Shown: positions 16,021-24,945 of the stretch, in pieces
Layout of the letters: every line of letters begins with the position of its first letter
How positions within the stretch are numbered: the stretch's first letter is position 1
Source: CBDHDN01 sp965261585
GTDB lineage: Bacteria; Pseudomonadota; Alphaproteobacteria; UBA6615
Reading direction: 5' to 3'
Assembly: GCA_965261585.1 (NCBI GenBank)
Contig: CBDHDN010000019.1
Coordinates: 1-64,000 of the forward strand
Length of the DNA stretch: 64,000 bases
Made by a program: the position numbers and the translations under genes
Notes under the pieces: generated by a model
Told to the model about the DNA's origin: nothing
Database searches by the model: none
Seen by the model: only the letters and a program-made list of their open reading frames with translations

Positions 16021-16323
16021 ATGCCGGCTCAAGCTGCCAGCAATGTGATTGCGTTGCCGATCGTACGCGTGGCGCCGCCGCGGCGCGACCTCCGTGGGCG
16101 CCTCAGCGGCTCGCAACGCCGCTGGCTGGCGCGCGGCCTCGCCCAGGCCGGCGGCAAACTGCCGCTGTTCGACAACCACGGCCGGCGCGTCAACGACCGG
16201 ACCGTCAAGAGCTGCATTCGCCAAGGCTGGGCAGAGCCCTGGTTCAACAATCCTACCAAGGCCGACTGGCTGGTCTGCAAGCTGACCGACGATGGCCGCA
16301 AGGTGCTCGTCGGCGACGACTGA
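16021..16323 (+). CDS. hypothetical protein (100 aa), winged-helix-like
   Basis: ATG preceded by a GGGGGGAA ribosome site. The middle and end read LSGSQRRWLARGLAQAGGKL, NDRTVKSCIRQGWAEPWF and LTDDGRKVLVG. The spacing of helix, helix and a final LTDxGRxxL resembles a small winged-helix domain like those at the ends of MarR-type regulators (inference from pattern). Its basic character would fit nucleic-acid binding. No family name can be assigned. Confidence 0.6.
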   Translation: MPAQAASNVIALPIVRVAPPRRDLRGRLSGSQRRWLARGLAQAGGKLPLFDNHGRRVNDRTVKSCIRQGWAEPWFNNPTKADWLVCKLTDDGRKVLVGDD

Positions 16324-16439
16324 GCGTGGCCCGGCGCCGGGCGCCGGCTGCCGCGACGTGTCATCCGAAAAGCGTTGGCATCAACCACGACGCTCCGCCG
16401 TCGTGGTGACACCTGATGCGCCGAGCCCTGGCCCACATA

Positions 16440-16484
16440 CTTCGACAAGCTCAGTATGAGGGCCTCACCCTGAGCTTGTCGAAG
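16440..16484. repeat. REP-like palindrome
   Basis: Inverted arms CTTCGACAAGCTCAG and CTGAGCTTGTCGAAG separated by a short GC-rich centre form a long hairpin. Sequences of this type recur between genes in many proteobacterial genomes. It lies upstream of pmbA and could act as a transcript-end or stability hairpin. Confidence 0.75.
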
Positions 16485-16594
16485 GGCGAGGCCCGTCGCA
16501 CGTACGATACCTGGTACTTAGAGATTGCCCTTGCCGGCCGGCGGTGCGGCCCATAAGTAGGGGCTGTCCTCGCCATGCCGACAAGGAACCCCCC

Positions 16595-17956
16595 ATGGAG
16601 ACCGCTCGCCAGAATGCGCCCAAGCCGCTCGAGCTGCTCGACGACCTGATCCGCAAGGCGCGGGCGCGCGGCGCCGATGCCGCGGATGCCCTGTTGGTCA
16701 ACAGCGCCTCGCTGTCCCATACCCAGCGGCTGGGCAAGATCGAGAAGCTGGAGCGCGAGGAGAGCAGCGACCTCGGGCTGCGTGTGCTCATCGGCAAGAA
16801 ACAAGCGATTGTCTCGTCGACCGACCACAGCGGACAGGCGCTCGACGAGCTGGTCGAGCGGGCGATCGCGATGGCGCGGACGGTGCCCGAGGATCCCTAT
16901 TGCGGCCTCGCCGAGCCGGACCAGCTGAGCCGCAAGACGCCCGAGCTCGATATCGCCGACGCGACGGTGCCGACACAGAAATCGCTGACCGAGCGGGCAC
17001 GGGCTTGCGAGGATGCGGCCCTGGCGGTTGCCGGCGTGACCAACTCGGAAGGCGCGGAGGCCAGCTGGGGCAGGAGCGAAGTGGCGCTTGCCGCCTCCAA
17101 CGGCTTTGCCGGCAGCTACTCCGTTTCGCATCAGGGCGTCGCCGCGTCGGTCATCGCCGGTGAAGGCACCGCGATGGAAAGCGACTATGACTATACGAGC
17201 GCCGTCTATGGCGCCGATCTGGAGGACGCTGCCGCGGTCGGCAAGCGCGCCGGCGAGCGCGCCGTGCGCCGCCTCAATCCACGCAAGGTCCCGACGGCGC
17301 AGGTGCCGGTCGTCTACGACCCGCGTGTCGCCGGTGGTCTGCTGCGTCACCTAATCGCCGCAATCAGCGGCCCGGCGGTGGCCCGCGGCACCAGCTTTCT
17401 GAAGGACCGCCTGGGCGAAGCGGTGTTCCAGGGCGGCATCACGATCGTCGACGATCCGCATCGCCGCCGCGGCCTGCGCTCGAAGCCGTTCGATGGCGAA
17501 GGCGTCGCCAATGGGCGTTGCGAGATCGTCGCCGACGGCACGTTGACGACATGGCTGATGGACCTGGCCTCGGCCCGCCAGCTTGGCCTGACGACGACCG
17601 GTCACGCCTCGCGCGGCACCTCGGGCCCGCCGGGCCCGTCGCCGACCAACCTCTATCTGGAGCCAAGCGCGGTCGACCCGACGGCGCTGATCGCCGACAT
17701 CAGAAGCGGCTTCTACGTCACGTCGTTGATGGGCATGGGCGTCAACGGCGTGACCGGCGACTATAGCCGCGGTGCGTCCGGCTTCTGGATCGAGGACGGA
17801 GAGATCACCTACCCCGTCTCGGAGCTTACGGTCGCCGGCAATCTGAAGGACATCTACCGCAACCTGACCCCAGCCAACGACCTGACGTTCCGCTTCGGCG
17901 TCGACAGCCCGACCGTGCGCATCGAGGCCATGACGGTCGCCGGCGCCGCGGCCTGA
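16595..17956 (+). CDS. pmbA: TldD/PmbA-family metalloprotease component (TldE/PmbA)
   Basis: 453 residues from the ATG at 16595. The N-terminal domain has ADALLVNSASLSHTQRLGKIEKLEREESSDLGLRV (residues about 28-62). The C-terminal part has SGPAVARGTSFLKDRLG, the GEGVANGRCEIVADG segment and GHASRGTSGPPGPSPTNLYLE, as in PmbA/TldE. TldD/TldE together process peptides such as microcin B17 precursor and help degrade CcdA. TldE lacks the HExxxH zinc site, and none is seen here. No tldD partner is in this window. It precedes the lipid A genes on the same strand by about 115 bp. Confidence 0.88.
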   Translation: METARQNAPKPLELLDDLIRKARARGADAADALLVNSASLSHTQRLGKIEKLEREESSDLGLRVLIGKKQAIVSSTDHSGQALDELVERAIAMARTVPEDPYCGLAEPDQLSRKTPELDIADATVPTQKSLTERARACEDAALAVAGVTNSEGAEASWGRSEVALAASNGFAGSYSVSHQGVAASVIAGEGTAMESDYDYTSAVYGADLEDAAAVGKRAGERAVRRLNPRKVPTAQVPVVYDPRVAGGLLRHLIAAISGPAVARGTSFLKDRLGEAVFQGGITIVDDPHRRRGLRSKPFDGEGVANGRCEIVADGTLTTWLMDLASARQLGLTTTGHASRGTSGPPGPSPTNLYLEPSAVDPTALIADIRSGFYVTSLMGMGVNGVTGDYSRGASGFWIEDGEITYPVSELTVAGNLKDIYRNLTPANDLTFRFGVDSPTVRIEAMTVAGAAA

Positions 17957-18070
17957 ACCGACAGCCGACCGGCGCCTCCGGCGCCCGCGCCATCCGGCCG
18001 CCCCATCTGGCCCGGCCGGGCTCGGGCATGCTATAGGGGGCGATGGAAAACGATAGGGATTCCGGCGGCT

Positions 18071-19906
18071 TTGGACGAGAGCGCGACCGCTAAGCTGCGG
18101 CTCGATGCGTCGACGCGCGCGCTGGTCGAGCGCCTGTGGCGCGATTGGATGCGCGTCCATCTCAGCCGCATGCTTCTGGGTTTTTCGCTGATGGGCGTCG
18201 TCGCGGCGGCGGCGGGCGCCTACCCGGTGCTGATCGGCCAGGCCGTCGACCTGCTTGGCGAGCGCGATCTGACGGCGTTGCTGGTGCTGCCGCCGGCGAT
18301 CATCGTCGCCGCCGCGATCAAGGGCGGCGCCAGCTATGGCCAGAGCGTCATCACGATGTCCGTCGCCTTCCGCATGATCGCGGAAATGCAGAAGGCCATG
18401 TTCGCGCATCTGATGCACGCCGACATCGCGCTGTTCCAGGACACCGCGACCGGCAAGCTGATCTCGCGCTTCACCAACGACACCAACATGCTGCGCGACG
18501 CGATCGCGAAGGCCATGACGAGCATGGTCATGGACGTGCTGATCGGTGCGGTCATGCTCGGCGTCATGTTCTGGCAGGACTGGGTGCTGGCACTCCTCGT
18601 CGTGCTGATCCTGCCGCTCGCCGGGCGGCCGGTGATCCGCATCGGCCGGCGGCTGCGGCGCGTATCGGGCGACACCCAGGTAGAGTTTGGCGAGCTGACG
18701 GCGCTGGTCGGCGAATCGCTGAGCGGGATCCGGCTGATCAAGTCCTACCGGCTGGAGAGCCGGGCGTTCGGCCGCGCCAGCGGCACGTTCGAGAACATCT
18801 ACACCCTGGTCATGAAGCTGGTGAAGGGCCGTGCCCGCACCTATCCGATCCTCGAGACGCTGAGCGGCGTCGCCGTCGCCGTCGTCATCGTCTACGGCGG
18901 CTACCGCATCATTTTCGCGAACGCGACGCTCGGCGAGTTCGTGACGTTCCTGACGGCGCTGGCCATGGCGCTGCGGCCGCTGCGCAGCCTCGGCAACCTC
19001 AACGCCGCCCTGCAGCAAGGGCTGGCCGCGGCGCAACGCATCTTCGAGTTGCTGGACAGCCAGCCGGAGATCGTCGAGCGACCGGACGCCCAGCCGCTGA
19101 AGATCGACGGTGGCGCGATCCGGCTGGACACTGTGACGTTCGGCTACACGCCGCACAAATTGGCCCTGGACCAGGTCAGCCTGGATGTGCCGCCCGGCAA
19201 GACGGCCGCGCTGGTCGGGCCGAGCGGCGCCGGCAAGTCGACGGTGTTCAATCTGATCCCGCGCTTCTACGGCGTCGATAGCGGCCGCATCACGATCGAC
19301 GGCCAGGACATCCGCGACGTAACCATGGACAGCCTGCGCTCGCAGATCGGCATGGTCAGCCAGGATGTCATCCTGTTCAACGATACCATTCGCGCGAACA
19401 TCGCGCTGGGCCGGCCCGACGCGAGCGACGAACAGATCGCCGCGGCGGCGGAGGCGGCGGCCGCCGCCACGTTCATCGCGGCGCTGCCGGAGGGCTACAA
19501 CACGGTGGTCGGCGAGCGCGGGCTCAAGCTCTCGGGCGGCGAACGGCAGCGTATCGCGATCGCGCGGGCGATGCTGAAGGACGCGCCGATCCTGTTGCTC
19601 GACGAGGCGACGAGCGCGCTGGATACGGAATCCGAACGCCTGGTCCAGGCAGCACTCGGCCGCCTGACCACCGGACGCACGACGCTGGTCATCGCCCACC
19701 GGCTGTCGACCTTCGTCGGGGCCGATCTGATCTACGTCATGGATCGCAGCCATATCGTCGAGTCCGGCAGCCATGCTCAACTGCTGGCCGCCGGCGGGCT
19801 CTACGCCCGGCTGTGCCGGCTGCAGTTCCGCGCCGATATGTCGGCGCTCGCCCCGACGGCGGATGACGCCGACGCGTCCGATGCGCCGGCGAGCGCCAGC
19901 GTTTAG
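18071..19906 (+). CDS. msbA: MsbA-type lipid A/ABC exporter
   Basis: 611 residues, a fused half-transporter. Residues about 30-320 hold six membrane helices. The C-terminal ATPase has Walker A GPSGAGKST (383-391), signature LSGGERQRIAIARA, Walker B ILLLDEATSALD and a switch His in VIAHRLSTF. MsbA flips lipid A-core across the inner membrane, and the next genes waaA and lpxK complete lipid A-Kdo synthesis, which supports this role over a generic multidrug exporter. The start is taken as TTG at 18071 because an upstream ATG is out of frame; it is uncertain by a few codons. Confidence 0.88.
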   Translation: MDESATAKLRLDASTRALVERLWRDWMRVHLSRMLLGFSLMGVVAAAAGAYPVLIGQAVDLLGERDLTALLVLPPAIIVAAAIKGGASYGQSVITMSVAFRMIAEMQKAMFAHLMHADIALFQDTATGKLISRFTNDTNMLRDAIAKAMTSMVMDVLIGAVMLGVMFWQDWVLALLVVLILPLAGRPVIRIGRRLRRVSGDTQVEFGELTALVGESLSGIRLIKSYRLESRAFGRASGTFENIYTLVMKLVKGRARTYPILETLSGVAVAVVIVYGGYRIIFANATLGEFVTFLTALAMALRPLRSLGNLNAALQQGLAAAQRIFELLDSQPEIVERPDAQPLKIDGGAIRLDTVTFGYTPHKLALDQVSLDVPPGKTAALVGPSGAGKSTVFNLIPRFYGVDSGRITIDGQDIRDVTMDSLRSQIGMVSQDVILFNDTIRANIALGRPDASDEQIAAAAEAAAAATFIAALPEGYNTVVGERGLKLSGGERQRIAIARAMLKDAPILLLDEATSALDTESERLVQAALGRLTTGRTTLVIAHRLSTFVGADLIYVMDRSHIVESGSHAQLLAAGGLYARLCRLQFRADMSALAPTADDADASDAPASASV

Positions 19907-19909
19907 CCG

Positions 19910-21220
19910 ATGACGGTGCTGGCGGCCTATCGCGGCCTGACCCGGGCGGGGCTGCCCCTGATCACCGCCCTGCTGGCCCATCGTGCCGGCCGCGGCAAGG
20001 AGGACCGCGCCCGGCTGGGCGAGCGCCGCGGCGAAGCATCGGCGCCACGCCCGGCCGGCCCGCTCGTTTGGATCCACGCCGCCAGCGTCGGCGAGGCGCA
20101 ATCGATCCTGACATTGGCGGACCGCCTGCTGGGCCTGCGGCCGGATCTGTCGCTGCTGGTGACGACCGGCACGGTTTCGTCGGCGACGTTTCTGGCCGGG
20201 CGGCTGCCGGCGCGGGCGGTCCATCAGTACGTTCCGGTCGACCGGCCGGCCTGGGTGTGCCGGTTCCTCGATCACTGGCGGCCCGATCTGGCATTGTGGG
20301 TCGAATCCGAGCTGTGGCCGAATCTGCTCACGTCGGCGCGCGACCGCGGCGTGCCGATGGTGTTGATCAACGGCCGGCTGTCGGCCCGCTCGTACGCCAA
20401 CTGGCGGCGCCTCGGCGGCGTCTCGGCCCGGCTGCTCGGCTGCTTCGACGTTGTGTTGGCGCAGGACGAAGCTAACGGCGAGCGCCTGCGCGGCCTCGGG
20501 GCGGCGCCCGTCGAGGTCACGGGGAGCCTGAAATACTCCGACGCACCCCTGGCCGCCGACGCCGACACGCTCGCCGTGCTGCGCCGGCAGATCGGCGACC
20601 GCCCGGTGTGGCTGGCCGCTAGCACCCACGGCGGCGAGGAGGCGATCGCCGGCCGCGCCCATCGCCGGATCGCCGAGCATCAGGCCGGCCTGTTGAGCGT
20701 GGTCGTGCCGCGCCATCCGCCGCGCGGCGACGCGATCGCAGCCGAGCTGCGGGCGATCGGCCTCACCGTGGCGCAGCGGTCCCGCGGCGAGGCGGTCAGC
20801 GACGCCTGCCAGGTCTACCTCGCCGACGTCCTGGGTGAGCTCGGCCTGTTCTACCGGCTGGCGCCCGTCGTCTTCGTCGGTAAGTCGCTGATCGAGGATG
20901 GCGGCCACAATCCGCTCGAGCCGGCGCGCCTGGACTGCGCCATCGTGCACGGGCCGGGCATGACCAACTTCCGGCCGATCGCCGACGATCTGCGCGCCGC
21001 CGGCGGTGCCTTGACGGTCGACGACGAGGATGGCCTGGTTGCGGCGGTGACGCGGCTGCTCGCCGACCCGACCCAGCGTGACGCCATCGCCGCGGCCGCC
21101 GCGCGCGTGGCGACGGCGAAGGCGGAGATCCTCGACCGTGTCGTCGCGACGATCGAGCCGCTGCTGGCACGCCTGCCGGTGCACGACGGCGCCGAGGCGC
21201 CGCAGCATGCGCACGCCTGA
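19910..21220 (+). CDS. waaA: 3-deoxy-D-manno-octulosonate (Kdo) transferase
   Basis: 436 residues. One N-terminal membrane-associating segment is followed by a GT-B glycosyltransferase fold. The KEDRARLGERRG motif and the catalytic Glu (E62 in IHAASVGEAQS) are in place. Further motifs are HQYVPVDRPAWV, WVESELWPN and a C-terminal VFVGKSLIEDGGHNPLEPA. It adds Kdo from CMP-Kdo to lipid IVA at the inner membrane. It starts 4 bp after msbA and overlaps lpxK by 14 nt, so it is in one operon. Confidence 0.94.
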   Translation: MTVLAAYRGLTRAGLPLITALLAHRAGRGKEDRARLGERRGEASAPRPAGPLVWIHAASVGEAQSILTLADRLLGLRPDLSLLVTTGTVSSATFLAGRLPARAVHQYVPVDRPAWVCRFLDHWRPDLALWVESELWPNLLTSARDRGVPMVLINGRLSARSYANWRRLGGVSARLLGCFDVVLAQDEANGERLRGLGAAPVEVTGSLKYSDAPLAADADTLAVLRRQIGDRPVWLAASTHGGEEAIAGRAHRRIAEHQAGLLSVVVPRHPPRGDAIAAELRAIGLTVAQRSRGEAVSDACQVYLADVLGELGLFYRLAPVVFVGKSLIEDGGHNPLEPARLDCAIVHGPGMTNFRPIADDLRAAGGALTVDDEDGLVAAVTRLLADPTQRDAIAAAAARVATAKAEILDRVVATIEPLLARLPVHDGAEAPQHAHA

Positions 21221-22169
21221 GTTCTGGTACGACCGGCCCGATGGGGCATGGCCCGCCCTGCTCGGCCCCGCGGCGGCGCTCTATGCCGCCGCCGGCATCC
21301 TGCGCCAGGCGCTGACCTGGGAGCGGCCGGCCCCGGTGCCGGTCGTCTGTGTCGGCAACCTGGTCGTCGGCGGCGCCGGCAAGACGCCGGTGGCGCTGGC
21401 CGTGGCGGGGCTGGCGCGCGCCGCCGGGGCGGCGCCGGTGTTCCTCACCCGCGGCTATGGCGGGCGCGGGCGCGGCCCCGTGCGCGTCGACCCGGCGGCG
21501 CATACGGCGGCGGACGTCGGCGACGAGCCGCTGCTGCTGGCCGCGGCGGCGCCGACCTGGGTGGCGCCCGACCGGGTCGCCGGCGCCAACGCGGCCGGCG
21601 GCGATGGCACCCTGATCATCATGGACGACGGTTTCCAGAACCCGACGCTGAAGAAGGACCTGAGCTTCGTCGTCATCGACGGCGCGACCGGCCTGGGCAA
21701 CGGGCGGGTGATGCCGGCGGGGCCCCTGCGCGAGCCGGTCGGCCACGGCTTGATGCGCGCCGACGCCGTCATCTTGTTGGGCAAGGACACCAGCGGCACG
21801 GCGGCGCGGCTGCATACGACGCTGCCGGTGCTGCACGCGCGGCTCGCCGCGGTCGCCGGCGCCACGCTCGCCGGCCGCCGCGTCTTCGCGTTCGCCGGGA
21901 TCGGCCGGCCGGCCAAGTTCTTCGCGACCCTGGCCGAGGCCGGCGCCGAGGTCGTCGGCGAGCGATCCTTCGCCGACCACCATCCGTACACCGCGGCGGA
22001 CCTGGTGGCGCTCGAAGAGGTGGCGGCCGAGGCCGACGCGACCCTGATCACGACCGCCAAGGACGCCGTGCGCCTGCCGCCGGACGCCGGCGACGTCGCG
22101 GTGCTGATCGTGCGCCTCGAATGGGACGACGAGGCTGCCGTGATGCGGCTGCTGGAACCGCTGCTGTAG
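21207..22169 (+). CDS. lpxK: tetraacyldisaccharide 4'-kinase
   Basis: 320 residues from an ATG inside the end of waaA. LpxK phosphorylates the lipid A disaccharide at the 4' position. The P-loop GGAGKTP is at 55-61, followed by LTRGYGGRGRGP and the DDGFQNPTLKKDL segment conserved around the active site, with a late FAGIGRPAKFF. An N-terminal hydrophobic stretch (LLGPAAALYAAAGIL) anchors it to the membrane. It is the last gene of the msbA-waaA-lpxK run and convergent with the M23 peptidase gene. Confidence 0.94.
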   Translation: MRTPEFWYDRPDGAWPALLGPAAALYAAAGILRQALTWERPAPVPVVCVGNLVVGGAGKTPVALAVAGLARAAGAAPVFLTRGYGGRGRGPVRVDPAAHTAADVGDEPLLLAAAAPTWVAPDRVAGANAAGGDGTLIIMDDGFQNPTLKKDLSFVVIDGATGLGNGRVMPAGPLREPVGHGLMRADAVILLGKDTSGTAARLHTTLPVLHARLAAVAGATLAGRRVFAFAGIGRPAKFFATLAEAGAEVVGERSFADHHPYTAADLVALEEVAAEADATLITTAKDAVRLPPDAGDVAVLIVRLEWDDEAAVMRLLEPLL

Positions 22170-22211
22170 GCTTAGGCCAAGTCCATCCGCCGGCGCCCAT
22201 GACCGCACACC

Positions 22212-23039
22212 CTAGCCGCCCCCCGGCATCGGGCCGACGACGAGGGCCGGGTCGAGGCGGGTCTGGAACCAATTGATGCGCCAGTCGAGGTGCGGGCCGG
22301 TGGCGCGGCCGGTCGCGCCGATGGTGCCGATGACGTCGCCGTGGCCAACGGCCGCGCCGATGGCGACGTCGACTGACGCCAGGTGTGAGTAGATCGTCGT
22401 CAGCCCGTGGCCGTGATCGACGACGATCGTGCCGCCGGTGAAGAACAGGTCCGCCTCGGCCATGGTCACGGTGCCCGGGGCGGCGGTCCTGACCGGCGTG
22501 CCGACGGGCGCGGCGATGTCGAGGCCGAGATGGGGCCGCCGCGGCTCGCCGTTGAGGATGCGCTGGCTGCCGTAGACGCCGCTGATACGCCCGGTCGCCG
22601 GCCACCGGAAGCCGGCGAGAAACGCGGTCTCGGCACCGTCGCGGGCCCGCGCGGCGCGGATCAGCGCGCCCTCGCGCCGGATGCGCTCCATGTCGAGCGT
22701 GCTCGGCGTGACCTGGCGCGGCGGCAGGCCGTCGATCCGCTGAATGTCGTAAGTGCGCGGGGCGATCGCCAGTGCCTCGACCTCCTCGCGCCCGTCGGGC
22801 AGGCGCACCGTAAGCGCGGCGCTGGGCCCATGGTCGCGGCCGAAGCCGATGACGAAGGTGCCGCTCGCCGCGTCGACGCGTACCGCTTCGCCGTCGAGCG
22901 TAACCGTTGCCCCCGGTGCCGTGCGGCCGACGACGAGCCCGCCCTGGGCGAGTTGGCCGTCCAGCTCGACCGCCACCGCCGGCGCGGCGGCCACCAACAC
23001 AACGGCCATGAGCGGCCACGGAATCGAGAAAAGCCTCAT
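22212..23039 (-). CDS. M23-family (LytM/peptidase) periplasmic protein
   Basis: 275 residues from the ATG that overlaps the xseA stop. A signal peptide (MRLFSIPWPLMAVVLVAAAP, cut near AVA) is followed by an N-terminal beta-rich domain and a LytM domain from about 145. The Zn ligands are in HLGLDIAAPVGTPV and in TTIYSHL, with GRATGPHLDWRINW carrying the last His. Zn ligands appear complete, so it may cleave peptidoglycan cross-bridges rather than only activate amidases. It is coupled to xseA by a 4-nt overlap, a common pairing in alphaproteobacteria. Confidence 0.87.
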   Translation of the reverse strand: MRLFSIPWPLMAVVLVAAAPAVAVELDGQLAQGGLVVGRTAPGATVTLDGEAVRVDAASGTFVIGFGRDHGPSAALTVRLPDGREEVEALAIAPRTYDIQRIDGLPPRQVTPSTLDMERIRREGALIRAARARDGAETAFLAGFRWPATGRISGVYGSQRILNGEPRRPHLGLDIAAPVGTPVRTAAPGTVTMAEADLFFTGGTIVVDHGHGLTTIYSHLASVDVAIGAAVGHGDVIGTIGATGRATGPHLDWRINWFQTRLDPALVVGPMPGGG

Positions 23040-24583
23040 AGCAACGAGCCCTGCTTGTCGCCGGGCTTGGCCGGCGGTGGCTGCGACTTGCCGCGGTCGG
23101 CGACGTGCTCTCGCACGCGCGGCCCCGGCGTGATGACGGCGCCGACCTCGCCGTCGTGAAAGCGCAGGCCGACGCCGCGCCCCTTGCGGGCCCGCGCGAC
23201 CGTCGTCAGCGGCGTGCCCACATCGTCCTTGACCAGCACGAAGCCACGCTCCAGCACGCGTTGGTAGGAGAAGCTTTCGAGCAACCCATCGAGGCGCATG
23301 AGCCGGCTCTCGCCGTCGGCGGCGGCGCGTTGCCAGCCGTGGCCGAGGCGCTCGGCCAGGCCGGCGAGCGCAATGCCCTGGCGCCCAATCGTCTCGATCG
23401 TCTGGCCGCGCTGGACGCGCAGCGCCTGCACGGCGGCGCCGAGCCGCGCGGCCTCCTGATCGAGGTGCTGGCGTGGCGTCGGCAGGCGAAAGCCGAGCTC
23501 GCTGAGCTGGCGGCCGCGCTGATCGAGCCAGCGGTCGATGCCCGGGCGCAGGCGCTCGCCCCACTCGTCGGCACGCTGCATGGCGGTCTGCAGCAGCGCC
23601 TGGGGCTTGGGCAGGCCACGGCCGAGCCCGGCGACCTCGCGCGCCTGCTCGCGCAGCGTGCGCGCCATCGAGGCGATAAGGCGCGCGCCGTCTCCCGTCA
23701 CCCGGGCCAGCAATTCGGTGCGCACCGGCACGGCCATCTCGGCCGCGGCGGTCGGCGTCGGTGCGCGCCGGTCGGCAGCTAAGTCGATGAGCGTCGTGTC
23801 GGTCTCATGGCCGACCGCGGAGATCAGCGGGATCGTGCCGGCGGCAACGGCGCGCACGACGGCCTCGTCGTTGAACGCGATCAGGTCCTCGAGGCTGCCG
23901 CCGCCACGGGCGACGATGATGAGGTCGGGCCGCGGCACCGGCTCGCCGGCGACCGGCCCGGCGTTGGCGAGCCCCCCAGGGGCGATGGCGTTGAAGCCGG
24001 CGATGGCGGCGGCGACCTGGGTCGCCGCGGTCTCGCCCTGCACGGCCACCGGCCAAATGATGACCCGGCGCGGGAAGCGGTCGGCCAGGCGGTGCAGGAT
24101 GTCGCGGATGACGGCGCCGGTCGGCGAGGTGACGACGCCGATGACCTCGGGCAGGAACGGCAGCGGCCGCTTCGCCGCGTCGTCGAACAGGCCCTCGGCG
24201 GCGAGCCGGCGGCGGCGCTCCTCGATCATGCGCAGGAGCGCGCCCTCGCCGGCGAGCTCCATCTGTTCGATGACGATCTGGTAGGTCGAGCGGCCGGGGT
24301 AGGTGCTGAGCCGGCCGGTGCAGATGACCTCCAGCCCCTCCTCCGGGTGCAACGCCAGCCGCCGCATGGCGCCGCGCCAGACGACGCCGTCGAGCACCGC
24401 GTCGGCGTCCTTGAGCCGCAGGTAGCAGTGGCCCGAGCCGGCGACCTTCGGCTGCGAAATCTCGCCGCGCACGCGGACGATGGCGAATTTGTCCTCGACC
24501 GTGCGCTTCAGCGCCAGGCTGAGCTCGGTCACGCTCAGCACCGTCGGCAGGTTGTGATCGCTATCCGGCGGCGGCTCGGTCAT
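23036..24583 (-). CDS. xseA: exodeoxyribonuclease VII large subunit
   Basis: 515 residues. The N-terminal OB-fold has VRGEISQPKVAGSGHCYLRL. The catalytic region has VITSPTGA-like VVTSPTGAVIRDI, ARGGGSLEDLIAFNDE and SAVGHETDTTLIDLAADRRAPTP (residues about 256-278). A long coiled region follows from about 290. The enzyme degrades single-stranded DNA with the small subunit XseB, which is not in this window. The gene is divergent from purD. Confidence 0.95.
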   Translation of the reverse strand: MTEPPPDSDHNLPTVLSVTELSLALKRTVEDKFAIVRVRGEISQPKVAGSGHCYLRLKDADAVLDGVVWRGAMRRLALHPEEGLEVICTGRLSTYPGRSTYQIVIEQMELAGEGALLRMIEERRRRLAAEGLFDDAAKRPLPFLPEVIGVVTSPTGAVIRDILHRLADRFPRRVIIWPVAVQGETAATQVAAAIAGFNAIAPGGLANAGPVAGEPVPRPDLIIVARGGGSLEDLIAFNDEAVVRAVAAGTIPLISAVGHETDTTLIDLAADRRAPTPTAAAEMAVPVRTELLARVTGDGARLIASMARTLREQAREVAGLGRGLPKPQALLQTAMQRADEWGERLRPGIDRWLDQRGRQLSELGFRLPTPRQHLDQEAARLGAAVQALRVQRGQTIETIGRQGIALAGLAERLGHGWQRAAADGESRLMRLDGLLESFSYQRVLERGFVLVKDDVGTPLTTVARARKGRGVGLRFHDGEVGAVITPGPRVREHVADRGKSQPPPAKPGDKQGSLL

Positions 24584-24687
24584 GTGGGCGCTGTCGCTGG
24601 GGCGAGCCGCAAACGCGTCGTCCTCGGCACAAAGCCACTGCTGTCCGGTTTGGCCGATCGCCGGATGAACCCGAGCCTTCTCCTGGT

Positions 24688-24770
24688 GTCATTGCCGGAC
24701 CTGATCCGGCAATCCAGTGCGGCGTCGCGGCAATTCTGGATTCGCGGGTCAAGCCCGCGAATGACCCAGA
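24688..24770. repeat. REP-like double palindrome in the xseA/purD gap
   Basis: Two adjacent inverted repeats (ATTGCCGGA/TCCGGCAAT and ATTCGCGGG/CCCGCGAAT) of the common proteobacterial intergenic palindrome type. The rest of the 362-bp gap (24584-24945) holds only the presumed divergent promoters; no other gene was seen. Confidence 0.7.
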
Positions 24771-24945
24771 TGAAGAGGCCGAGGATGACGGTCGGAGTGT
24801 CCGGCGGTCGCATGCTTACATCCGTCGTTCCGGGCCCTCGTCGCCCAAACCTGCACAGCCGTGGCGAAGCGGCGCGTATGATACTCACGCGCCCGATTCG
24901 AACAAGAACGGCTGTATCCCGGCGCGCGTTAAGGTGAGGTCAAGC

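Noticed and set aside
17351..21214. A 1287-codon open frame on the minus strand opposite pmbA, msbA and waaA
   Set aside because: It is a high-GC shadow: the plus strand carries three well-conserved genes with complete motifs, and the antisense product is low-complexity Arg/Gln/Asp-rich sequence.
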